Positions 1 to 9,059 of a stretch of 64,000 nt of DNA are shown here, piece by piece. Positions within the stretch are counted from its first letter, which is position 1; every line of letters starts with the position of its first letter. The DNA is taken from the NCBI RefSeq assembly GCF_900451005.1, contig NZ_UGIB01000001.1, positions 1,550,001 through 1,614,000 of the forward strand, read 5' to 3'. Made by a program: the position numbers and the translations under genes. The stretch comes from Helicobacter fennelliae. Its GTDB lineage: Bacteria; Campylobacterota; Campylobacteria; Campylobacterales; Helicobacteraceae. The notes beneath the pieces were generated by a model. That model was given only the letters and a program-made list of their open reading frames with translations. It did no database searches and had not been told where the DNA came from.

Positions 1-924
1 ATCGCTACTTTGCGTGAAATGCGAGTATGCAAAGCGCAAATCCCACTCAGGCGCGACACAATGGCGCAAACAATCCTCATAATATTCAAGAGGATGACCG
101 ACTTGAAATGGCGTTGTAATGCACATCCATTTTCTATCTACTTCCTGCCACGATGAGATAAGCTTGTCTGTATCAGCCTGCAAAAACGCCTCCCTCAAGG
201 CTGTAAAATACTCAACATACGCGCTCTTAGCGTTATAAATCTCATCATCAACACAAAGAGAATCTATAAGCTGTGTGAGCGCTTGAGCGATAGATAAAAT
301 CTCTTTTTCAAACACTACACAAAAAGGCAAAATCTTAATGCGCTCCCCACAAAGCACAGCAATAGAATAGCTCCGATCCGAAGTAATGAGCTTGCCATTT
401 TTGGATTCTTTGTCGATTGTAGGAATAAGCTTTGCAAACACATCATCTTTAAACTTTGCCCTCAATTCCTCATTTGTGCCATCGATGAACTTTTTGCTCC
501 ATTGTGTAAAAAACGCGCTCATTTGCAAACCAACATTATGCACGCCAAAAAGCAACGCCCGATAAAAAGGCGTCAAAAGCCCCGTTGTCTCGATATCCTG
601 CAAAAGCTTAAAATGTCTTGAATGATAAAAATCCTGCACAAAACCAAGCAAAAAATATTTAGATTCCAAGATTTGAGATTCTGATTTGTCGCAGGATTTG
701 AGAATCTGCACAATCCCGCCAACTTTGAGATTGACAATCCGATCAATAAGCGCAAAAAAATGCGCCCTTTTTGGCTCTATATCCAAACTCTTGCAAAGCC
801 TTATGAGCTCGGCTCTAAAGTGATGATCTGGATCATCAAGTGCCTTGTAGAGATTAGCAACTTGAGCCTCTTGAGCTTGGATTAGCCTATCAAGCTTGAC
901 AAGATCGTTTTGAAATTTTTTCAT
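1..924 (-). CDS. ciaB: CiaB-like invasion protein, N-terminal part (runs off window)
   Basis: The reading frame opens with ATG at 924 and stays open to base 1, giving 308 residues of a longer protein. It begins MKKFQNDLVKLDRL and contains the segment GHPLEYYEDCLRHCVAPEWD, which I recognise as CiaB-like (Campylobacter invasion antigen B family, usually about 600 residues). CiaB was described in C. jejuni as a host-cell-directed protein exported through the flagellar apparatus; its biochemical role is unsettled. No signal peptide or membrane segment is visible. It is transcribed away from the plus-strand lipoprotein at 1122. The C-terminal half is outside the window, so intactness is unknown. 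Confidence 0.68.
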   Translation of the reverse strand, partial: MKKFQNDLVKLDRLIQAQEAQVANLYKALDDPDHHFRAELIRLCKSLDIEPKRAHFFALIDRIVNLKVGGIVQILKSCDKSESQILESKYFLLGFVQDFYHSRHFKLLQDIETTGLLTPFYRALLFGVHNVGLQMSAFFTQWSKKFIDGTNEELRAKFKDDVFAKLIPTIDKESKNGKLITSDRSYSIAVLCGERIKILPFCVVFEKEILSIAQALTQLIDSLCVDDEIYNAKSAYVEYFTALREAFLQADTDKLISSWQEVDRKWMCITTPFQVGHPLEYYEDCLRHCVAPEWDLRFAYSHFTQSSD

Positions 925-1121
925 ACGCGTCCTTTGTGTGTTTATGCGAGATTTATTTGGTTAGATTTATAATATAAATTTTCACATATCCAATCTAAAA
1001 ATCTCACATAAAATCCAAATTATATCGTTTATTTGTTTTGGATTCTCTAAATAGGATTGATAAGAGAATCAATATTGGCATACAAATTGCTTATATATCA
1101 CAAATATATCTGGAGAATGCT

Positions 1122-1796
1122 GTGCGCTACCTTGTTTTTTGTATCACTTTTGTCGGCTTTATTTGTTTTGGTTGCTCTGGAAATTTTGTAGAGATGAAAT
1201 ACAATTCCGCGCTCATGCAAGAATACCGCTTCAACACTAATGCGCCATTGATTGTCGCACCACATAAAGGCGATGTGCTTGCAGCCTCATATATTCCATT
1301 TGTGATCGAGCTTCTGCAAAAACGAGGCTTTAGCTCCGTCTATACAGAAAGCGAAATCCCGCTCTCACAAGCGCGCAACATCATCTACATAAGCCTTGTC
1401 AAAGCCACAAACACAATCCCAACTTCAAGCATTACATATCTGCCTATGCAAGTGCTAGATAAAAATTCTTGCTTTAATTATGATGGAATCTATTATTGCC
1501 GTCAAGAGACTTATCCGATTATCACGGGCTATTCAGCAAGTCTCAATCTCACTTCTAATTATCATTTTATTATGGATTGGTATGATTTGCCGATGAAAAA
1601 ACGAATCCTATATGTCGATGGCACAATCCAAGATGGTCCGTGCATTTATGATGGAATCTACAAAGATCTCATCTACCAAACCATAGCCAAAATTAATTTT
1701 AATCGCCCGGAAGTGTATTCATACAAAACCTTGCTTTCATATTCGAGTTTTGGCTGTATGTTTGAGCGCACAAAAAGCCTTACTACGCGTAGATAG
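1122..1796 (+). CDS. putative lipoprotein, function not recognised
   Basis: I place the start at GTG 1122 rather than the in-frame ATG at 1038, because GGAG at 1112-1115 lies six bases upstream and the product then opens with a typical lipoprotein signal (VRYLVFCITFVGFICFGCSG), with Cys as the likely lipidated residue. This gives 224 residues, exported and probably anchored in a membrane. The mature part shows RNIIYISLVKATNTIPTSS and a late Cys-containing tail but no domain I can name. It is the only gene on the plus strand before 25.7 kb and is followed by about 600 bp of dispersed repeats, so it is probably monocistronic. Confidence 0.6.
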   Translation: MRYLVFCITFVGFICFGCSGNFVEMKYNSALMQEYRFNTNAPLIVAPHKGDVLAASYIPFVIELLQKRGFSSVYTESEIPLSQARNIIYISLVKATNTIPTSSITYLPMQVLDKNSCFNYDGIYYCRQETYPIITGYSASLNLTSNYHFIMDWYDLPMKKRILYVDGTIQDGPCIYDGIYKDLIYQTIAKINFNRPEVYSYKTLLSYSSFGCMFERTKSLTTRR

Positions 1797-1982
1797 GGCT
1801 AAGATTTTATAGAATCTAATTTCCATAGATTCCAAATCCTCTCTTTTTGCTTCTTTTGCAGATTGCTTCGTTTGGCTTATCTTGTTTTATTTTGGCGACG
1901 CACGATATAGTGCGACTCACTGCTAAACTTGCAAAACTACAAAAATAAGCTAAAATATAGAGGATTTTTTACACGCTCTTTT
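1797..1982. repeat. dispersed intergenic repeat, related copy at 28338-28530
   Basis: No gene is seen. The stretch shares ordered blocks with 28338-28530: a GAATCTAA start, a gattgcttcg-type block, a gcgacgcacga-type block, then ctacaaaaataagctaa and a gttTGCAT(A/G)GATTCTA end. It is a degenerate member of a dispersed family that fills many gaps in this window, and it runs directly into the longer inverted-repeat block that follows. Confidence 0.55.
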
Positions 1983-2424
1983 GTGTTTGCATAGATTCTA
2001 CTAGAATCTATCGTTTTTATCGTCATTGCGAGGCTTCCGCTAGGAAGTCGTGGCAATCCATTTTGACTAGATTGTTTCGTCCTATCGTCCTCGCAATGAC
2101 AGAGCAGGCTTGTCATTGCGAGCAAAATTAAAAATTTTGCGTGGCAATCCAGCAAATCCAGAATCTAAACCAGAATCCACTTTGTCATATCTTAAGTGTT
2201 AGCGAAGAATTCAAGAAGAATCAAACCAGAATCCACTTTTAGATTCTAAATTCTATGCAAACACAAGCGAGCGTAAAGAAATTCTAGATTTTAAGATGAG
2301 TTTGCAAGGGTTTGCAAGGGTTTGATAGATTGTGAAGTTTTGAGTAAGGAGATAAGGCTAGTTGCCTATCGACAAAACAAAAACAAATCTCGCAAAATCG
2401 CTTAAAAGCTAGGATTTAGATTCA
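1983..2424 (+). repeat. long inverted repeat, left copy (partner 25082-25516), containing REP-like units
   Basis: Read on the plus strand this block matches the reverse complement of 25082-25516 in the same order: gttTGCATAGATTCTACTAGAATCTATCG, a TCATTGCGAG...GTGGCAATCC palindromic unit, a second such unit, a variable middle, then a doubled TTTGCAAGGG, GATAAGGCTAG and a GATTTAGATTC end. The copies differ by indels and scattered substitutions. The last 20 or so bases lie inside the 3' end of the tenI gene and encode its final residues. No gene is seen inside the block; the short open frames are repeat translations. Confidence 0.8.
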
Positions 2425-3016
2425 TTGCGCAAGCTACAAGATAAGATTCCACATTTTGGCATTGCATAAGACTTGAGCGCATACAAACACCCACGATGTC
2501 TATATCTTGAAATGTAGCGATATTTTCTGCATTTATCCCGCCTACCGCATATAAAGGTATCGCGCTATTTTTGGCACAATCCCGCAAAAAATCTAACCCT
2601 CTAGATCGCAAAGAAGGCTTACATGAGCTCTCAAAAATATGCCCAATCATCACATAATCGCATTGAAGTTTGCATGCCTCATTAATTTGGGCTTGAGAAT
2701 GCACAGAAACGCCTAGAATCTGAAAGTGCTTTTTGAGCTCTCTATCCTCTTGCAAATCCGCAAAACAAGCGTGAAAAAATGGATAATCAAGCCTCAAAGC
2801 CACCTCTTTAAAATGATGCAACACACAAAGGCAATGATGTGTGTTGCAAATGCGTATCGCCTCTTTTGCCAAGTCATAATACAATGCCTCGCTTAAATGC
2901 TTCTCTCGCAAGATTATCATATCGATTTTTGCGCGTGCTAGCTTTGCTATGCGATCAAGGATAGATTCTGCGCAAGCTGTGCTATCGCTAATGGCGATGA
3001 GTTTTTTAGCCGACAT
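2402..3016 (-). CDS. tenI: TenI-like thiazole tautomerase (ThiE/TenI family)
   Basis: 204 residues of the ThiE/TenI TIM-barrel family. TenI converts the thiazole product of ThiG to its aromatic tautomer; ThiE joins thiazole and pyrimidine phosphates. I favour TenI because the sequence has GHIFESSCKPSLRSRG, matching the TenI pattern (GHxFxTxCK...RG with the catalytic His) rather than the ThiE pattern GPvFpTxTK, and because IILREK replaces the ThiE QLR motif. It overlaps the end of thiH by 11 bases (3006-3016), so the two are translationally linked. The last residues, NLNPSF, are encoded by the end of a dispersed repeat. A ThiE activity cannot be excluded from sequence alone. Confidence 0.75.
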   Translation of the reverse strand: MSAKKLIAISDSTACAESILDRIAKLARAKIDMIILREKHLSEALYYDLAKEAIRICNTHHCLCVLHHFKEVALRLDYPFFHACFADLQEDRELKKHFQILGVSVHSQAQINEACKLQCDYVMIGHIFESSCKPSLRSRGLDFLRDCAKNSAIPLYAVGGINAENIATFQDIDIVGVCMRSSLMQCQNVESYLVACAMNLNPSF

Positions 3017-4157
3017 ACACGCTATCGCTCATCACAGGCTGTAATTTTGAAGCTTTTAGCATTGCTAAAATCTCATCTACGCTCCTAGAATCCGAAATCT
3101 CAAACTGATCATCGCCTTTTTTCTCATCTAATCGCTCGCCTATGCCAACTGAAACACCTGCTGAAATCTTTGTCGCCACAATCGTTGTGATATGATCCCT
3201 AAAGCCCGCTCGCTCCCTGCTTGAGACAATAATATTTGCAAATGGCAAAAACAGCCGATACGCACACAAAACCTGCAAAAGTCTAGATTCTGTTACATCT
3301 TTTGGACCTATTTTGCGATTACCCAAAATCGGGCGCAGTCTCGGGGCTGAGAGTGAGATTTCTGCGTGCGGATAAGCTTTTTGCAATAAATACGCATGCA
3401 AGGCAGTTGCCAACGCATCTTTCCTAAAATCATCAATCCCCAAAAGCGCGCCAAACCCAACGCCCCTCATACCCGCTTTTATCGCCCTCTCCTGCGCATT
3501 GAAGCGAAAAGGAAACACGCGTTTCTCCCCAAAAATATGGATTCTCTGATATTTGATAGGATTGTAAGTTTCTTGATAAATCGTTACAAAATCACAACCT
3601 GCGTTGTGAAGCACCTCGTATTCGCTTTGATTCATCACATACACCTCGACACCCACAACCTTAAAATACTGCCTTGCGATCTTGCACGCAGTGGCGATAT
3701 ACTCTACACTCGCATGCGCCCTGCCCTCGCCTGTAAGAAGCAAAATCTCTTGCAAACCAGATTCTGCAATAGCTTGCATTTCTTTGTGAATTTCAGCCTC
3801 ATTGAGTTTTGCTCTCATTATCGCATTGCCCTTTTGAAAGCCACAATACACACATTTACTCTCGCAGTGATTGCTAAGATAAAGCGGGGTAAAAAGAGCG
3901 ACATTATCCCCAAAATGCTGCTTTGTCCGATGTCTTGCTTTGAGAGCAATTTCTTCTAAAAACCCCTCAGCCACAGGACTAAGCAAAGCCTGCAAATCCT
4001 CTATATTGAGACTTTCTTTGGCTAAAGCCCTTCGCACACTCTCTGCATTATAGCTTTGCTCGTTGTATCCAGCTACAATATCTAGCACTTGCGCCAAAAT
4101 AAGACTCTGCACATCGCACATATAGCTTTCATACTCGAAAATGTCTTTTTTGCTCAT
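3006..4157 (-). CDS. thiH: 2-iminoacetate synthase ThiH
   Basis: Radical SAM enzyme that cleaves tyrosine to give dehydroglycine for the thiazole ring of thiamine. The [4Fe-4S] motif CESKCVYCGF places cysteines at about residues 98, 102 and 105, followed by the expected barrel and C-terminal BATS-like region (GFGALLGIDDFRKDALA, SAPRLRPILG). 383 residues, normal for ThiH. I choose ATG 4157; a GTG immediately upstream (4160) is in frame and cannot be excluded. The ATG overlaps the TGA of the upstream hrgA-like gene (TGATG), so translation is likely coupled to that gene. It belongs to the run tenI-thiH-hrgA-thiG-thiF-thiS. Confidence 0.93.
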   Translation of the reverse strand: MSKKDIFEYESYMCDVQSLILAQVLDIVAGYNEQSYNAESVRRALAKESLNIEDLQALLSPVAEGFLEEIALKARHRTKQHFGDNVALFTPLYLSNHCESKCVYCGFQKGNAIMRAKLNEAEIHKEMQAIAESGLQEILLLTGEGRAHASVEYIATACKIARQYFKVVGVEVYVMNQSEYEVLHNAGCDFVTIYQETYNPIKYQRIHIFGEKRVFPFRFNAQERAIKAGMRGVGFGALLGIDDFRKDALATALHAYLLQKAYPHAEISLSAPRLRPILGNRKIGPKDVTESRLLQVLCAYRLFLPFANIIVSSRERAGFRDHITTIVATKISAGVSVGIGERLDEKKGDDQFEISDSRSVDEILAMLKASKLQPVMSDSVYVG

Positions 4158-5119
4158 CACTCGTCCTTTTGTATCTCTTTGTCTTTCAAGTATTTTTCAA
4201 ATTCTTCTTCGTTTAGGACTTTGTCGTATCTGTCTTTGGCTATGCGGAATTTATCATTGACTTTTATATCTTTATTTATGTCGGCTATAAAGTCTTTGAA
4301 ATTTTTATTTTTATTAATAAGCATATCAAGGGTTTGTATATCAAGCTCTCTTTCTTTGGCTCTTAGAAGCACTTTTGAGCTGTTTATATTACTTTCTAGC
4401 TGTATCACACCTATGCCAAAACTTGCGTTCAAACGCACAAGCTCGTTTAAAATTTCCTCATTAATATCTTCAAAAACCACAAGATAGCCTTCATTTGCCC
4501 AGCTTGAATTACTCACAGCTTGAAAATAATACTCCTTCAAATCCGCCCAAGAAATAGCCTTTTTAAGCTCAAAAGAATACAGCTTATAACTTGGCTTACT
4601 TAAATTCGCAAGTAAGGACAAAGTCTGCTCCTCGAAGTCCTCAAAAGGAAAATGAATACCCACTATATCAGGGTAATTCCACCTATCCTTGCCTTTTTCG
4701 CTTTTAGAGCTTTTCTCATGGTAGATGGTTTTAGCGTATAAATCAAACTCACTTTCATAAAGGAATTTCACAAGCACAGGGTGTAAATCTCTTTCGTTGA
4801 ATTTACTTTGATTTATCTTGCTTTTAAATTCTTCCTCCACAGGTTTATCTTTTAAAATTAAAAGCTCATTTTGCCTGCTTTTAAGCCAAAAAGTCGTAGG
4901 GCGTTTGCCTACTTTCATGAACAAAGCTTTTTCGCCATTATTTTTTATATCTGTATAAATGAAAGCCGCTAAAGAATGTTCAGGGGTTTTGCCTATGCTT
5001 GAAAGCCTTTTATCCAAGCCTTGCTCCACAGCGATTTTGAAAATTTCACCAACGCTTAATGGACTTTTACTTTGCTCAAGTATCATATAAGCTAGTTCTT
5101 TATAAGTTATCTTACTCAT
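4157..5119 (-). CDS. hrgA: HrgA-like protein with HARE-type winged helix, inserted in thi operon
   Basis: 320 residues. The N-terminal 75 residues (SKITYKELAYMILEQSKSPL, then LDKRLSSIGKTPEHSL) look like a HARE-HTH domain, a DNA-associated winged helix found with restriction and remodelling proteins. The rest contains WNYPDIVGIHFPFEDFE and KLYSFELKKAISWADLKEYY, where the D/E...ExK spacing resembles a PD-(D/E)xK nuclease core. I recognise it as like HrgA of H. pylori, a gene found at a restriction-modification locus; its activity is unproven. It sits between thiG and thiH, with a 14-base gap to thiG and a one-base overlap with thiH, and looks acquired and then made part of the transcript. Confidence 0.75.
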   Translation of the reverse strand: MSKITYKELAYMILEQSKSPLSVGEIFKIAVEQGLDKRLSSIGKTPEHSLAAFIYTDIKNNGEKALFMKVGKRPTTFWLKSRQNELLILKDKPVEEEFKSKINQSKFNERDLHPVLVKFLYESEFDLYAKTIYHEKSSKSEKGKDRWNYPDIVGIHFPFEDFEEQTLSLLANLSKPSYKLYSFELKKAISWADLKEYYFQAVSNSSWANEGYLVVFEDINEEILNELVRLNASFGIGVIQLESNINSSKVLLRAKERELDIQTLDMLINKNKNFKDFIADINKDIKVNDKFRIAKDRYDKVLNEEEFEKYLKDKEIQKDE

Positions 5120-5133
5120 CTTAAATCTCCTTT

Positions 5134-5901
5134 TTAATCCCTCAAAAAGCCTGTTAGTGGCGAGCTTGCCTCAGCCTTTAAGTGCGCACTTTGTGGAGCA
5201 AGCCCAGCTAAAAATGCCGCGCGTCCTGCCTCAACTGCTAAAGAAAAAGCCCTTGCCATTAAGGCTATATCATTTGCATTTGCAATAGCAGTATTCACCA
5301 TCACCGCACTAGCTCCCATTTGCATAGCCTCGCATGCTTGTGCTGGCGTGCCAAGCCCTGCATCAACGATGATAGGCACATCAAGCTCATCAAGCAGAAT
5401 CTGAATAAACTCACGAGTAAGTAAGCCTTTGTTGCTCCCAATTGGCGCGCCAAGTGGCATAATAGCCGCTGCTCCAACGTCTTTCATAGAGCGCGCCGCA
5501 TACAAATCAGGATACATATACACCAAAGGCGTGAAGCCCTCTTTTGCAAGCATTTCACAAGCCTTGATACTCTCAAAATTATCAGGCAGAAGGTATTTGC
5601 TATCGCGTATGACTTCGATTTTTATCAGCTCACTTTGGCAAATCTCTCTAGCAAGGCGTGCTATCCTTAGGGCTTCTGTGGCATTTCTCGCCCCGCTTGT
5701 GTTTGGCAAAAGCGTGATATTTTTTGGAATATAATCAAGTATATTCTCCAAACTACCTGTATTAGCGCGCCTTAACGCAAGTGTGATAATCTGTGTATTA
5801 GCTTCATTTATAGCACTTTTGATAAGCTCAAGACTAAACTTCCCAGAGCCAAGTATAAAACGCGAACTAAATTCATAATGTCCGAGCTTTAAGGTATCCA
5901 T
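5134..5901 (-). CDS. thiG: thiazole synthase ThiG
   Basis: Forms the thiazole phosphate ring from deoxyxylulose phosphate, dehydroglycine and ThiS thiocarboxylate. Recognisable by LGSGKFSLELIKSAI near the N-terminus, LLPNTSGARNATEALRIARLA, VIRDSKYLLPD with the Schiff-base Lys region, the GAPIGSNKGL phosphate loop and PIIVDAGLGTPAQACEAMQM. Start chosen at ATG 5901 (MDTLKLGHYEF), which has GGAG six bases upstream; a longer frame to 5937 adds an unrelated 12 residues. 255 residues, normal length. It is followed after 174 bases upstream by thiF and is directly followed by the hrgA-like gene. Confidence 0.95.
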   Translation of the reverse strand: MDTLKLGHYEFSSRFILGSGKFSLELIKSAINEANTQIITLALRRANTGSLENILDYIPKNITLLPNTSGARNATEALRIARLAREICQSELIKIEVIRDSKYLLPDNFESIKACEMLAKEGFTPLVYMYPDLYAARSMKDVGAAAIMPLGAPIGSNKGLLTREFIQILLDELDVPIIVDAGLGTPAQACEAMQMGASAVMVNTAIANANDIALMARAFSLAVEAGRAAFLAGLAPQSAHLKAEASSPLTGFLRD

Positions 5902-6075
5902 TCTCTTCTCCAAAACCCATAAAATCAAATCACCCAAATTAAATAACTAAAATTAAATAGCCAAAATTAAATAACATTGTATTCTTTCATCATAAATCTT
6001 TTTCATATCCACTTCATATCCGCACAAAAACTCACATCTAGTCTCTATAAATCCTCTACAATCCCCTCAAATCTC

Positions 6076-6876
6076 CTATAATCCCTCGCACAAAAGCTCA
6101 AGCACCAAATTAGCTTGATGTCCTGCGCAAATATTTACGCGTGGTGCCATAAGCCCATTTCCGGGCTTTGCGCCGCTTACTAAGTCCCCGCATACATAAA
6201 AATTATGCGTGATTTTGTGCGTTTGCACGGTATTTGAGTTGCCATATCCAGCAAGTCCTGAAGCACTTATAAGCGTAGTTTTTGGAAAGTGTTTGTGAAA
6301 ATTTTGAGCAAGCATAGCTTTTGCTAATGCGCTATCAAAGGCTTCACAGACTATATCAGCGCCAGCTAAAAGATCTTGTATATTGCTCTCATCTATCTTA
6401 ACGCTAAAAATTTCTACCGCGATAAAAGGATTGATAGAGGCGATTTGCTCTTGCAAAGCTTCAGTTTTAAGCTTGCCTAAATCCTCCACCCTGTAAGCTT
6501 GGCGGTTAAGATTGCTTGGCTCTATCACATCAAAGTCGATGAGTTTAAGCTTGCCTACTCCGCTTCGCGCAAGCATTATAGCTATGTGCGAGCCAAGCCC
6601 GCCAAGCCCACACACCGCCACGCAGGCGTCTTTAAGCCTCTCATGCACTTTTGGGGTATGGCGCGCGCTCATCATCGCCTCAAGTGCTTCACGTAGCGGC
6701 AAAACGCCTCTTTTTATACAAAAAAGTTCATCGTCTTCTTTGAGTTCCACCACCTCACGCGTAGCAAAGCCGTTGATGATCCACACATCACTTTGGCTCG
6801 TGCTTTTGGTGCTTAAAAATTCGACATTTGTCTTAGCATTTGTTTGCTCGTAAGCATTGTTGAATTTGACTCTCAT
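6076..6876 (-). CDS. thiF: ThiF-family sulfur-carrier adenylyltransferase
   Basis: Activates the C-terminal glycine of ThiS by adenylation. The nucleotide-binding motif GLGGLGSHIAIMLARSGVGK lies at about residues 90-109, followed by LIDFDVIEPSNLNRQ, the hallmark of the E1-like fold. There is an N-terminal extension of about 60 residues before the Rossmann core, common in Campylobacterota homologues as I recall them. I do not see the paired CxxC zinc motifs of E. coli ThiF. 266 residues. Located between thiS (53 bases away) and thiG, which supports thiamine rather than molybdopterin biosynthesis. Confidence 0.9.
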   Translation of the reverse strand: MRVKFNNAYEQTNAKTNVEFLSTKSTSQSDVWIINGFATREVVELKEDDELFCIKRGVLPLREALEAMMSARHTPKVHERLKDACVAVCGLGGLGSHIAIMLARSGVGKLKLIDFDVIEPSNLNRQAYRVEDLGKLKTEALQEQIASINPFIAVEIFSVKIDESNIQDLLAGADIVCEAFDSALAKAMLAQNFHKHFPKTTLISASGLAGYGNSNTVQTHKITHNFYVCGDLVSGAKPGNGLMAPRVNICAGHQANLVLELLCEGL

Positions 6877-6929
6877 ACGTGTATCCTTTATGATTTCTCA
6901 CACACCTAATTTCTTACTCGCCTAATTTC

Positions 6930-7124
6930 TTATCCGCCACCCACAAAGCTTACAATCTCCACTTTATCATTTTCTTTTAGCACGATATGCTCAAACTCTT
7001 CTCTTGGTAAAATCCTGCCATTGAGCTCCAAAGCGATAAACTCCACTTTAAGATTCTGCTCTTTGATATAGTCTTTAAGTCGCAACTCTTTTGCTTGTAT
7101 TGTTTTGCCATTAATAATCATCAT
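6930..7124 (-). CDS. thiS: sulfur carrier protein ThiS
   Basis: 64-residue beta-grasp protein ending in VEIVSFVGGG. The C-terminal Gly-Gly is the site that is adenylated by ThiF and converted to a thiocarboxylate, the sulfur source for ThiG. It starts MMIINGKTIQ; either of two adjacent ATG codons could be used. It lies between uvrC and thiF in the thi run, and its length and terminus leave little doubt. Confidence 0.92.
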   Translation of the reverse strand: MMIINGKTIQAKELRLKDYIKEQNLKVEFIALELNGRILPREEFEHIVLKENDKVEIVSFVGGG

Positions 7125-7161
7125 TTCTCCCTAAAAGAATCTAAAAGCCCTATTATACATT

Positions 7162-9000
7162 TTATTCTGTTGCTTTTATCATTGTTTGCTTTGTTGCAGC
7201 TTTTTTGCTTTTAAGTAGCTCCTCCAAAGCTTCCTTATCTAAGTCCTTGATCGCTCCATAGCTTCCCATAAGGGCTAAAAGTTTCTTTATCTTTGCTTCG
7301 CTTAAGCCTTTTTGGGTCAGCTCATTATACGCGGTGAGGGCGGATTTTTTCTTTTGGCGATGATAGGTGATTACATAGCGATGTGCCTCATCGCGCAATT
7401 TCTGCAAAAACTGCAGTCGCTTATCACTTGGCTCTAACGCAAACACATCGTGTGCTGTATAAATGCTATCCCTTGCATTGCCCTTTGCCCTATATGCCTT
7501 AGAATCTATCTTTTGCTTAGCGATCCCCACCACATCGACATACACCCCCGCAGAATCCAAAATCTCTCTTGCCAAACGCACTTGTGCCACTCCTCCATCA
7601 ATCAGCCACAAATTTGGCGCAGGATAATCCCCAAAATCTTGCGCCCTTCTTACAAGCATTTCTTTCATTTGCGCGTATTCATCACTTCCTTGAAGCTTAT
7701 ATCTGCGATAAGAGTTTTTATCAAAATCTCCATTTTCATACACAATCATTCCTCCCACGCAATGCTCTCCGCCGTGATGACTCGTATCAAAAACTTCGAT
7801 TCTAAATGGTGTGCTTTGCAATGCCAAAAGTTCTTTGAGATTTGCAAGTATAGATTCTTCAGAATGTGCGCTTTGGCTTGTTTGGTGAAGGATTTCTTTG
7901 GCATTTTTTTGAGCGAGTTGGATAAGCTTTAGCTTTTCGCCTTTTTGTGGAGCGATGATAGAGATTTTGCTTCCTTGTCTTTGGGTAAGAAACTCGCTCA
8001 AAGCCTCTATCTCAAGCCCTTCCAAACTTGGAAGCACGATTTCTTTTGGAAGCAATGGAAGCTTTTGTGCGTAACGATTCAAAATCACTTGCGTATAAAT
8101 CTCACTTGGAATAAAATCATAATCAAAAAACAATGTATCGCTCAAACACGACACAATCCGCCCCTCACGCACAAAAAGGACAAGCAAAATCGCCTTTCTT
8201 TGCTCATAATACAGCCCATACACATCAAGATTTGTATCTTTAGCAAGATCAATAAGTGAAAAGCTCTGCAAATTAGAGAGCTTTTTTATCCGCTCTCTGT
8301 AAATTAATGCCTCCTCAAAGCGCATAGATTCTGATAGTTCGAGCATTTTTTGATGTAGAAGTGCGAGGAGTTTTTGGGGTGATTTAAGCGTGGCTATCAC
8401 AGATTGGATTATCTGTGCGTATTCTTGCTTTGAGATTTTGCCCTCACATGGTGCATAGCAGCGATTGATCTGATGAAAAAGACAGGCTTTTTTGCCTTTG
8501 AGGCAGGATTTTTTCTGCACGAGCTTAAAGAGCTCATACACACTCTCTAAAATATCGCGACAACCGCTTGGATAAGGACCAAAATATAAAATATTTTTGC
8601 CTTTTGTGATTTGGCGCACAATCTGAGGCGTAGGAAAATCATCGCTACAATCAAGCGCGATATAGGGGTAAGTTTTATCATCTCGCAAAAGGACATTATA
8701 TTTTGGCTTGAGTTGCTTAATGAGTGAATTCTCCAAAATCAGCGCATCTTGTTCAGAATCTACAATAATAATCTCAAGCCTGCCAATCTGGCGCACCATA
8801 AGCTGGATTCTCTGGCTTGTTTTTGGGTTTGGAATGGGCGTGTGAGATTCTAGGGTTTGTGAGAGTGCAAAATAGCTTTTGACTCGCTTTTTAAGGTTTT
8901 TGGCTTTGCCGACATAAAGCAATCTATGCGATGTGTCGTAATACTGATAGATTCCGGGTTTATTGGGAAGATTTTGCAATACATGTATCAGATCTTTCAC
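7162..9000 (-). CDS. uvrC: excinuclease ABC subunit C
   Basis: Dual-incision nuclease of nucleotide excision repair. In order: an N-terminal GIY-YIG nuclease domain (PGIYQYYD...LLYVGKAKNLKKRVKSYF), the conserved cysteine cluster (CLKGKKACLFHQINRCYAPC), a UVR motif for UvrB contact around SMRFEEALIYRERIKKL, an RNase H-like C-terminal nuclease (VFDTSHHGGEHCVGGMIVY) and a terminal helix-hairpin-helix (GLSEAKIKKLLALMGS). 612 residues, normal for the family. It separates thiL from thiS in what looks like one transcription unit; the gap to thiS is 37 bases. Confidence 0.96.
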   Translation of the reverse strand: MKDLIHVLQNLPNKPGIYQYYDTSHRLLYVGKAKNLKKRVKSYFALSQTLESHTPIPNPKTSQRIQLMVRQIGRLEIIIVDSEQDALILENSLIKQLKPKYNVLLRDDKTYPYIALDCSDDFPTPQIVRQITKGKNILYFGPYPSGCRDILESVYELFKLVQKKSCLKGKKACLFHQINRCYAPCEGKISKQEYAQIIQSVIATLKSPQKLLALLHQKMLELSESMRFEEALIYRERIKKLSNLQSFSLIDLAKDTNLDVYGLYYEQRKAILLVLFVREGRIVSCLSDTLFFDYDFIPSEIYTQVILNRYAQKLPLLPKEIVLPSLEGLEIEALSEFLTQRQGSKISIIAPQKGEKLKLIQLAQKNAKEILHQTSQSAHSEESILANLKELLALQSTPFRIEVFDTSHHGGEHCVGGMIVYENGDFDKNSYRRYKLQGSDEYAQMKEMLVRRAQDFGDYPAPNLWLIDGGVAQVRLAREILDSAGVYVDVVGIAKQKIDSKAYRAKGNARDSIYTAHDVFALEPSDKRLQFLQKLRDEAHRYVITYHRQKKKSALTAYNELTQKGLSEAKIKKLLALMGSYGAIKDLDKEALEELLKSKKAATKQTMIKATE

Positions 9001-9059
9001 TCTTGATTCCTCTTTGTGTTTTGACTTCTTTGACTTCTTTTATTTATTTTGCGCCGGCT

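Noticed and set aside
1937-2155. Minus-strand 72-residue frame with CHCEDDRTKQSS
   Set aside because: Translation of REP-like repeats; no ribosome binding site and no family.
3396-3959. 187-residue plus-strand frame over thiH
   Set aside because: Antisense shadow of a well-supported radical SAM gene.
6877-7161. Possible TPP riboswitch in the thi region
   Set aside because: No CUGAGA-type THI-box segment was found before thiS, thiF or thiG; the genes appear to be read as part of a longer transcript.
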